From the IMG/VR virus record IMGVR_UViG_3300030090_002290, positions 1-56,327 of that record: a stretch of DNA of 56,327 nucleotides; one strand, 5' to 3'. Position 1 is the stretch's first letter, and every line of letters begins with the position of its first letter. Under the pieces are notes generated by a model that worked only from the letters and a program-made list of their open reading frames with translations, did no database searches and had not been told where the DNA came from. The translations under genes and the position numbers were made by a program. Shown in pieces: positions 50,509-56,327 of this stretch. This DNA comes from a virus.

Positions 50509-50790
50509 TTAGTAGCGGTGATTGATGTATGCATCTGCATCTACGAGTGCTGATACTGCTGTTGCGTCTTCGATGGATTCGATTGAGTCGTCCATGTCCA
50601 TTACCATGAGGGTGATGAGACCTACCATGATGTCGGATGGATTGTCCTTGGCGTACTGAAGGGCTTGTTTGCCGTATTTCTTCGCGTTGTCCATGTTGAT
50701 GTCGGGCATGTTGCCTGCAGTATTGACTACTGTTTCGATGGCCTTGCCGGTTAGTACGTTTGCTTTTGCTTTTAGTTCTTCGAATTTCAT
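50509..50790 (-). CDS. Early unknown protein
   Basis: A 93-residue protein behind AAGGAGAA. The N-terminal half is helical and basic (FEELKAKANVLTGKAIET), the middle has MDNAKKYGKQALQYAKDN, and the C-terminal part is acidic (MDMDDSIESIEDATAV). It is the last gene of the first early unit. Function unknown. Confidence 0.6.
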   Translation of the reverse strand: MKFEELKAKANVLTGKAIETVVNTAGNMPDINMDNAKKYGKQALQYAKDNPSDIMVGLITLMVMDMDDSIESIEDATAVSALVDADAYINHRY

Positions 50791-50793
50791 CGG

Positions 50794-50973
50794 TTATTCT
50801 CCTTCACACATGTAGATGTTGTTCATTGGATTGTGGACACAGTGTAGATTGGCCGGGATGTCTTGTGACTGAAGCTCCGTTTGTAGGATGACTTCTGCGA
50901 AGACTGATCCAATCATCAGAACCGCCATAATGATGACGGGGATTGCTATTTTGTTAGGTACTAAGTCGTTCAT
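50794..50973 (-). CDS. 59-residue membrane mini-protein
   Basis: A frame behind CGGAGAAAC. The first helix (IAIPVIIMAVLMIGSVFAEVI) is a membrane or signal segment and the exterior part has two cysteines (LHCVHN, YMCEGE) that could form a disulfide in the periplasm. It ends three bases before the next ATG. Function unknown. Confidence 0.6.
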   Translation of the reverse strand: MNDLVPNKIAIPVIIMAVLMIGSVFAEVILQTELQSQDIPANLHCVHNPMNNIYMCEGE

Positions 50974-50987
50974 ATGTTTCTCCGTTG

Positions 50988-51176
50988 TTAAATTAGTTTG
51001 CCGTCTGAAGTTCGTAGAGCTTGTTCATGCTCTCTCATCTCGAATTCGTCGAACATGTCTTGGACTGCTCGGTTGGATACGATTTCCTGGATGTAAGGGA
51101 CCAAGGCCAGTAGCTCTTCCGATGAAAGAAGAGCCAGTGTGATTGGTTGATATTGCGTGTTGTATGTCAGTTTCAT
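50988..51176 (-). CDS. Small acidic early protein
   Basis: A 62-residue protein behind AGGAGAG. It opens with MKLTYNTQYQPITLAL and continues with LLSSEELLALVPYIQEIV and an acidic MFDEFEMREHEQ. It is coupled closely to the genes on both sides. Function unknown. Confidence 0.5.
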   Translation of the reverse strand: MKLTYNTQYQPITLALLSSEELLALVPYIQEIVSNRAVQDMFDEFEMREHEQALRTSDGKLI

Positions 51177-51179
51177 GCA

Positions 51180-51497
51180 TTACTCTCCTGAGTAGATTGA
51201 AGTTATGGTCTGGATTGCTGTTGGAGCAGCGGCGATTGCCTTTCCGGAGTAGACAGCGTGGATCTTCTGGAAGATATTGCTTGTCTTGGGAGCAGGCTTG
51301 GATTTGGAAGGAAGCTTGGTCCAATGTCGGACGTCGATCTTCCCTCGTTTTTTGATAGCCATCAGTCGGCTTCGGGCGTCGGTCGGGTTGTGGCACTCGT
51401 TGTTCCAGCGGTAACGATTACCGGAGGAAGAGAGTACATATACCTGAAGGGGGTTGAGTTTGCCAAGGCCAACTGTTAGTACGTTTGCGTATGCCAT
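51180..51497 (-). CDS. First leftward (early) gene
   Basis: A 105-residue protein behind AAAGGAGAT, the first gene of the leftward block. It has a beta-rich start (VLTVGLGKLNPLQVYVLSSS), a basic middle (DARSRLMAIKKRGKIDVR) and a Lys/Pro linker before an Ala-rich end. Its leader carries the copy A hairpin. A DNA- or RNA-binding regulatory role is possible; no family is recognised. Confidence 0.55.
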   Translation of the reverse strand: MAYANVLTVGLGKLNPLQVYVLSSSGNRYRWNNECHNPTDARSRLMAIKKRGKIDVRHWTKLPSKSKPAPKTSNIFQKIHAVYSGKAIAAAPTAIQTITSIYSGE

Positions 51498-51532
51498 CGT
51501 TTTATCTCCTTTTGTTTAATGACACAAATACC

Positions 51533-51560
51533 ACCGACTCTTAGGCCGACCTTGGAGGCC
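51533..51560 (-). promoter_or_regulatory. Leader hairpin motif, copy A
   Basis: On the + strand the hairpin is GGCC-GACCTTGGA-GGCC (51544-51560), with ACCGAC five bases away (51533-51538). It lies 36 bases upstream of the first leftward gene. Copy B is at 49133-49161 with loop GACTTTGGA; eight of nine loop bases match. Confidence 0.55.
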
Positions 51561-51586
51561 GTTGCTTAGGTTAGAAGGATGATTTT

Positions 51587-51626
51587 GAATACAAGGTTCC
51601 TGTTTCTAATTCGAAAACAAGGTTCC
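51587..51626. promoter_or_regulatory. Direct repeats in divergent control region
   Basis: GAATACAAGGTTCC (51587-51600) and GAAAACAAGGTTCC (51613-51626), 26 bases apart, between the divergent gene blocks. The spacing is about 2.5 helical turns. This looks like a pair of protein-binding sites for a regulator. Confidence 0.6.
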
Positions 51627-51730
51627 AGTCTGGGATTCCGGGGATGGGGGGAATGCAGTCTGTAACCGGGGAGATAGTGCCTCAGCGATTCTGAAGTGTT
51701 TTTTCAAAAAAATTTCTGTAAAAAATTTTC

Positions 51731-51773
51731 GGCAAAAATTTGCCCCTTGTGATTGGCTACCACAAGCTATACT
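51731..51773 (+). promoter_or_regulatory. Rightward promoter with operator-like repeats
   Basis: GGCAAA-AA-TTTGCC (51731-51744) and CTTGTG-N9-CACAAG (51746-51766) are perfect inverted repeats just before TATACT (51768-51773), a good -10 element. CTTGTG is 16 bases before the -10 and could serve as a weak -35. Transcription would begin at about 51780, next to the first ATG. A very T/A-rich stretch (about 51696-51730) lies upstream. Confidence 0.55.
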
Positions 51774-51781
51774 ATTCCGCA

Positions 51782-52033
51782 ATGAGTTATACCAAGATGT
51801 TGTCCATTGATGGCCTGGAATACGCAATACTCGGCACAGGTCACAGAGGCGAAGGCCCCGAAGTATTAGTCTATGATGGTTACAAAGTTGAAGAGATATG
51901 TTCTTTAGAAGAGTACCGAGAAGAATTAGAGGGTGCAGGGTTATTACACATGGCACCCATATTCGTTTACTTAGACGACACTGTACGTGACGAAATTGGC
52001 AGAAGCAGAAAACAAGAGCGAACCATCCACTGA
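51782..52033 (+). CDS. First rightward gene, small protein
   Basis: An 83-residue protein, start chosen at ATG 51782. There is no ribosome-binding site and the promoter -10 ends only eight bases before, so the mRNA may be leaderless. The protein begins MSYTKMLSIDGLEYAILGTGH, has a beta-rich acidic middle, and ends basic. It overlaps the terminase small subunit frame. Function unknown, possibly packaging. Confidence 0.5.
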   Translation: MSYTKMLSIDGLEYAILGTGHRGEGPEVLVYDGYKVEEICSLEEYREELEGAGLLHMAPIFVYLDDTVRDEIGRSRKQERTIH

Positions 52034-52505
52034 CGTACTGGAGTTCCAATCTCATATGCCCTACATGGGCTTGAGTTTAGGGGACTTAACAGTACAACAA
52101 GAAAAACTGGTTATGCTGGTTTTGAGCGGCATGAGTATCGCTGCTGCTGGTAGGGGCGCAGGCTATTCCAATACAAACGCTGTATATGACGCAATTAAGC
52201 GTCCGAAGGTCGCCCAGGCCTTAGAATACTTCCGTGAACAAATGCGAGAGGACGTTAAGTTCACCCGCTCGAACGCTCACCTTATGTATATGGACGCTTA
52301 CCAAGCATCCGCGACGGCTACCGAGATGAAGAACACTGTCGATAGTTTAGTCAAACTGCATGGGCTAGGAACCCCCGACAACGCAACACAGGTTAATATC
52401 AATATAGATACCACCCCCAAACAGTTAGAAAGAATGTCTGACGAAGAACTATTAAAAATTGCTGGCAAGGACGCTGAATATTTAGAACCTACGTCAGATG
52501 GCTGA
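51987..52505 (+). CDS. Terminase small subunit
   Basis: A 172-residue protein just before the large terminase gene and overlapping it. Residues about 33-80 look like a helix-turn-helix that binds DNA (LTVQQEKLVMLVLSGMSIAA, then GYSNTNAVYDAIKRPKVAQAL), as in phage small terminases. A long helix and acidic C-terminus follow. The GTG start used here overlaps the preceding gene; ATG at 52056 is an alternative with weaker spacing. It recognises phage DNA for packaging. Confidence 0.72.
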   Translation: MTKLAEAENKSEPSTDVLEFQSHMPYMGLSLGDLTVQQEKLVMLVLSGMSIAAAGRGAGYSNTNAVYDAIKRPKVAQALEYFREQMREDVKFTRSNAHLMYMDAYQASATATEMKNTVDSLVKLHGLGTPDNATQVNINIDTTPKQLERMSDEELLKIAGKDAEYLEPTSDG

Positions 52506-54141
52506 AGTAGCCCAGATCCAATGCAAGCGTTGTAAGAACCTTCACCCCGAAACATTATATTCAGGGAAGGATGGTTTCTGTGTATACTGCAAGGCAGATG
52601 AAGCAGAGTCTATTCCTGCACCTGCATCACCCGTGGTAGAAGAAGCACCACAACAAACAGTAGAAGAAAAAGCACGAGCCGAGTTAGCTTTACGGTTTTT
52701 AACCCGCAAGAGGCTGCTGCCTTTTGTGGAAAGATTTAACGCAGATTATCAAGCAGGATGGGTACATAAAGATGTTTGCAAAAGACTTGAAGAATTTAGT
52801 AAAAGAGTTGTGGCGAAAGAGTCGCCTCGACTTATGCTATTCCTACCTCCGAGACACGGTAAATCGACTCTCGCTTCAGTGGCGTTCCCAGCATGGCACC
52901 TTGGGCGTAATCCCCAACATGAATTTATTTCTTGTTCGTATTCAGGGTCACTGGCTATGGGATTTAGCCGTAAGGTACGCGGACTCCTTAGGGAGCCAAC
53001 CTATAAGACTGCATTTGAAACTAGGCTCGATCCTGAATCTCAGTCAGCGGAAGCTTGGCTTACTACTAATGGCGGCGGGTTTGTTGCTGCTGGTGTGGGT
53101 GGTGGTATTACTGGTAAAGGTGCTCATATACTTGTCATCGATGATCCTGTAAAAAACCGTGAAGATGCTGAAAGCCAGAATAACCGTGATGCTAACTGGG
53201 ATTGGTATACGTCTACGGCGTATACGAGACTCGCTCCCGGTGGCGGTGTATTGGTTATTCTTACTCGTTGGCATGATGATGATCTCGCAGGCAGGTTATT
53301 AAAAGCCACTACTGAAGGCGGCGATGAATGGGAAGTAGTTCGATACCCTGCTATTGCCGAAGAACCAGAAGAATTTAGAAAAGAAGGCGAAGCCCTTCAC
53401 CCTGAACGCTACAGCTCCGAGTCCCTAGACCGTATACGAAAGGCGGTTGGCCCTAGAGATTGGTCAGCGTTATACCAGCAAAACCCTGTGGCAGATGACG
53501 GTGAATACTTTACCAGAGACATGATTCAGTACTACGACCCTGAAGATGTTGATATGGATGAGATGCGTTACTACTGTGCGTGGGACTTAGCCATCGGTAA
53601 AAACGACAGAAACGACTATTCAGTAGGCATGGTTATTGGCGTTAACGAGTGGGACGAACTGTTCATTGTTGACGTGGTTCGTGGTAGATTTGACGGTTTT
53701 GAGATCGTTGAACGGATACTAGACCTTTACGAAGAGTGGAAACCTTCGATGATCGGCATAGAAAAAGGACACATTGAAATGGCTCTAGGGCCATTTCTTG
53801 AAAAACGTGTACGAGAAAGAGGGCTTTATGAGGCTTACATAAAAGACCTCCGTACCGGAAGGAGAGACAAAGAAGCCAGAGCAAGGGCCATTCAGGGAAG
53901 GATGCAGCAAGGCATGGTTTACTTCCCAAGGGATGCGATATTTACCGGGCCGCTGGTAGCTGAATTACTGCGGTTCCCCGGCGGTGTTCACGATGACCAA
54001 GTGGATGCTTTGGCATGGTTAGGTTTGATGATGACTGAGTTTGCGACTTATCAAGCGCCCGTTATCAGAGAACCCTCATGGAGAGACAGGTTAGACTATT
54101 TAACGGCCACTCCTAAAAATAAATCTGCAATGAGCGCGTAA
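52498..54141 (+). CDS. Terminase large subunit
   Basis: A 547-residue packaging motor. It has Walker A LPPRHGKST (K122), Walker B ILVIDDP (D215-D216), coupling motif LVILTRWHDDD and nuclease acids at CAWDLAIGKND (D363) and GGVHDDQVDAL (D499). The N-terminus carries two CxxC pairs (CKRC near residue 9 and CVYC near residue 28), an added zinc knuckle ahead of the ATPase that is not part of the usual core. The ATG overlaps the small-subunit stop. Confidence 0.92.
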   Translation: MAEVAQIQCKRCKNLHPETLYSGKDGFCVYCKADEAESIPAPASPVVEEAPQQTVEEKARAELALRFLTRKRLLPFVERFNADYQAGWVHKDVCKRLEEFSKRVVAKESPRLMLFLPPRHGKSTLASVAFPAWHLGRNPQHEFISCSYSGSLAMGFSRKVRGLLREPTYKTAFETRLDPESQSAEAWLTTNGGGFVAAGVGGGITGKGAHILVIDDPVKNREDAESQNNRDANWDWYTSTAYTRLAPGGGVLVILTRWHDDDLAGRLLKATTEGGDEWEVVRYPAIAEEPEEFRKEGEALHPERYSSESLDRIRKAVGPRDWSALYQQNPVADDGEYFTRDMIQYYDPEDVDMDEMRYYCAWDLAIGKNDRNDYSVGMVIGVNEWDELFIVDVVRGRFDGFEIVERILDLYEEWKPSMIGIEKGHIEMALGPFLEKRVRERGLYEAYIKDLRTGRRDKEARARAIQGRMQQGMVYFPRDAIFTGPLVAELLRFPGGVHDDQVDALAWLGLMMTEFATYQAPVIREPSWRDRLDYLTATPKNKSAMSA

Positions 54142-54143
54142 CT

Positions 54144-56261
54144 ATGAAAAACACCCTACACAAGAAAAGATCGATGTCCCCTGAAGAAGAAGGCCGCATT
54201 GCTTCTAACCAGTGGGATCGGTATGAACGCGCTAGAGATAACGGACATCTTGAGTATATCGAGATGGCTAAAAAATGTGATGCGTACTATCAAGGCGATC
54301 AGTGGGAGATAGAAGACGTTTCTATTCTTGATGCAGAAGGACGACCTGCATTAACGGTTAATACAATACTTCCAACTATTAATACGGTGCTGGGGGAGCA
54401 GTCCACCCGCCGTGCAGATATTCAGTTCAAGCCCAGAAGGGGCGGGAATGAAGAGGTAGCAGATACGTTAAACAAGTTGTACATGCAGCTTGCCGACAAT
54501 AACAAGCTGGATTGGGTTGAGCAACAGGTGTTCAGCGACGGTTTGATTATGGATGGGCGTGGGTATTTCGATGTGCGTATGGATTTTTCAGACCATGTTG
54601 AAGGTGAGATACGGATCACGGCTAAAGATCCTTTGGATATATTGATCGACCCTGATGCAAAAGAGTACGACGTAAAAACGTGGAACGAGATATTTGAAAC
54701 TAAATGGATGACCTTAGACGATATCGAAGAACTATACGGAAAGGACAAGGCTGAAGATCTAAGGTTTATATCCGAGAACGGTAATTCATTTGGGCGGGAT
54801 TCAGTTGAGTATGAAGAAACTCGATACGGTGACACAGAATCTACGGACGATTATCTAGGGGGTGCGTATGACTCTGACGAGTATAAGTCGGTACGCGCTT
54901 TACGAGTTATAGAACGTCAGCATCGTAAGTTGACCAGAGTTCAGTGTTTTGTCGATCCTAATACTGGAGACTCTCGCCCAGTGCCTGAAGCATGGGGTGA
55001 TCGAAAGGTTAAGAAGTTTGCGAAGGACTATGGCTTAGAGCTTATTAGCAAGATGTCCAAGCGAGTCAGGTGGACAGTAACCTGCGATAAAGTGGTACTC
55101 CATGATGATTGGAGTCCCTATGCCAACTTTACCATCGTTCCTTATTTTGCATACTTCCGAAGGGGCAGACCTTTTGGAATGGTTAGGAACTTATTATCTC
55201 CACAAGAGCAGCTCAACAAGATCAGTTCCCAAGAGCTGCATATTGTAAACACTACAGCTAATAGTGGTTGGATGGTTGAAAGCGGATCCTTAGTTGGTAT
55301 GACCACTGACGATCTGGAAGAGCATGGAGCCGAAACAGGTCTGGTCGTTGAGTATGCCCGAGGTACTACTCCACCTATGAAGATCAGCCCTAATACGATA
55401 CCTACTGGTTTGGATCGAATTGCCCAGAAAGCAGCGGCAAACATCCAGTCTATTAGTGGTATCAATGAGTCGATGCTCGGTACAGATAGTGCCGAAGTAT
55501 CTGGTATAGCGATACGGGCTAAACAGAATCGTGGCGCGATAATGATCCAAGTTCCCTTGGACAACTTGCGTAAAACTAGACATTACTTGGCTGAGGCTAT
55601 ATTGAGCCTTATTCAAACTTTTTATACCGAGCAGCGGGTTATTCAGGTTACTAACGAAGCTGATCCAATGAAACCTAGAGAGCCGATGGTTATAAACCAG
55701 ATGACTCCAGAAGGAACAATTGTTAATGACTTAACACTTGGTGAGTACGATGTAGTGGTATCGACTGCACCCGCTCGTGATTCATTTGACGAAGTTCAGT
55801 TTGCTGAAGCCCTTAACCTGCGGCAGGTGGGCGTGGCAGTTCCTGACGATGCGATCATTGAGTACAGCCACCTCGCTAGAAAAGGTGAGTTGGCCAAACG
55901 TATTCGTATGATGACGGGCGTTGAGAAAACACCGCAACAGATGGAGGCTGCAGCAATGGTCCAACAAATGCAGATACAAGAAGCGCAACTTGAGCTTGAA
56001 AAGCTGCAAGCTGAAGTACAAAAGATTAGTTCAGAAGCGGCAGTAAACATGGCTAAGGCGCAGACAACTGCTACTGGCCCTGATATTCAAATTGCTGAGC
56101 TTCAAGGTAAGATCGAAATGAAGATGCAAGAGTTGCAGCTTCGAAGAGAGTTGGCAGATTTGACTAACGAGACTAGGGCAAATCAGCAACAAACCCAGGC
56201 GGCAGCTAAGATTGCTTCTACAGCAATGCAAACAGCTGCTAAAAGTCCCTTATCACAATAG
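54144..56261 (+). CDS. Portal protein (P22 gp1-like)
   Basis: A 705-residue portal. The order fits P22-like portals: a helical start (YIEMAKKCDAYYQGDQWE), a conserved RPALTVNTILPTINTVLGEQ segment, a beta-rich region, ending with a long Gln/Lys/Glu coiled-coil barrel (about 570-690). It starts three bases after terminase and precedes the scaffold on the closed circle, the normal order for this lineage. It forms the dodecameric ring for DNA entry. Confidence 0.9.
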   Translation: MKNTLHKKRSMSPEEEGRIASNQWDRYERARDNGHLEYIEMAKKCDAYYQGDQWEIEDVSILDAEGRPALTVNTILPTINTVLGEQSTRRADIQFKPRRGGNEEVADTLNKLYMQLADNNKLDWVEQQVFSDGLIMDGRGYFDVRMDFSDHVEGEIRITAKDPLDILIDPDAKEYDVKTWNEIFETKWMTLDDIEELYGKDKAEDLRFISENGNSFGRDSVEYEETRYGDTESTDDYLGGAYDSDEYKSVRALRVIERQHRKLTRVQCFVDPNTGDSRPVPEAWGDRKVKKFAKDYGLELISKMSKRVRWTVTCDKVVLHDDWSPYANFTIVPYFAYFRRGRPFGMVRNLLSPQEQLNKISSQELHIVNTTANSGWMVESGSLVGMTTDDLEEHGAETGLVVEYARGTTPPMKISPNTIPTGLDRIAQKAAANIQSISGINESMLGTDSAEVSGIAIRAKQNRGAIMIQVPLDNLRKTRHYLAEAILSLIQTFYTEQRVIQVTNEADPMKPREPMVINQMTPEGTIVNDLTLGEYDVVVSTAPARDSFDEVQFAEALNLRQVGVAVPDDAIIEYSHLARKGELAKRIRMMTGVEKTPQQMEAAAMVQQMQIQEAQLELEKLQAEVQKISSEAAVNMAKAQTTATGPDIQIAELQGKIEMKMQELQLRRELADLTNETRANQQQTQAAAKIASTAMQTAAKSPLSQ

Positions 56262-56327
56262 GAAGTTGAAATATGTCTGAAGCTACTGAAAATACGGAAG
56301 CAACCTTCGAAGCAATGCCCGGTGCAG
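56228..56327. repeat. Right copy of terminal 100-bp overlap
   Basis: Matches bases 1-100 at 99 positions, with a mismatch at 56326. It covers the portal stop and the start of the scaffold gene, confirming the closed circle. Confidence 0.93.
56273..56327 (+). CDS. Partial start of scaffold gene (duplicate of 46-100)
   Basis: The first 55 bases of the scaffold gene, cut by the window end. This is the same gene as 46-1092 and should not be counted twice. It shows the true upstream context: portal stop, AGGAAG site and ATG. Confidence 0.9.
   Translation, partial: MSEATENTEATFEAMPGA

Noticed and set aside
50341-50553. 70-codon + strand frame with a CxxC
   Set aside because: It runs through the repeat array and the terminator and overlaps a leftward gene end, with no ribosome-binding site.
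1-56327. Integrase, excisionase, repressor, attachment site, tRNA, CRISPR array or phage RNA polymerase
   Set aside because: I looked for each and found none that the sequence supports. The phage appears strictly lytic and dependent on host RNA polymerase.

Overview
This window is a complete, circularly closed genome of a lytic, tailed double-stranded DNA phage, almost certainly with a short (podovirus-type) tail and probably marine. The last 100 bases repeat the first 100 with one mismatch, so the molecule is about 56,227 bp and the window has been opened just downstream of the portal gene. There is no integrase, lysogeny repressor, RNA polymerase, tRNA or CRISPR array. The family-A DNA polymerase, PrimPol-helicase, SNF2-type helicase, Cas4-like nuclease, N4-gp56/DUF4043-type capsid, T7-like tail proteins and large internal virion proteins match marine podoviruses such as the HMO-2011-like group. 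That placement is inferred from gene content. The host is unknown; a CsrA homologue suggests a proteobacterium.

Layout. Two opposed gene blocks fill the genome. The rightward block (51782 to the end, then 46-32813) is structural: small and large terminase, portal, scaffold, a run of small membrane or basic proteins, major capsid, head-tail adaptors, tail and internal virion proteins including a 2316-residue protein with a zincin motif, a holin and M15 endolysin, three large fibre proteins (one with an S74 self-cleaving chaperone), a T7 gp12-like tail protein, a J-like tip protein and a cluster of lysine-rich mini-proteins. The leftward block (51497 down to 32810) is early and replicative: small unknown genes, a repeat-rich putative origin at 50088-50404, a ubiquitin-like conjugation cassette, zinc-ribbon and membrane proteins, DNA polymerase, CsrA, PrimPol-SF3 helicase, Cas4-like nuclease, SNF2 helicase, an SSB-like protein, VRR-NUC and HNH nucleases and a DUF3310 protein. 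The blocks diverge from a regulatory region at 51498-51781 and converge at about 32813.

How the parts work together. The leftward genes probably act first. Strong intrinsic terminators at 50477-50501 and 48393-48436 cut the block into short units, and two leader hairpins with the same loop but covarying stems sit in front of two of these units. Many neighbouring genes overlap by ATGA, GTGA or TAATG, which implies translational coupling.

The most striking region is 43660-46630. In order of transcription it encodes a 71-residue ThiS/MoaD/ubiquitin-like protein, a ThiF/E1-like adenylating enzyme, a JAMM/JAB isopeptidase with an intact HxH-x7-SxxD motif, and a coiled-coil protein whose C-terminal half carries an HPH-x7-C-L signature spaced like the active site of E2 ubiquitin-conjugating enzymes. 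Together these look like a compact ubiquitin-like conjugation and deconjugation system carried by a phage, bracketed by two unusual inverted repeats.
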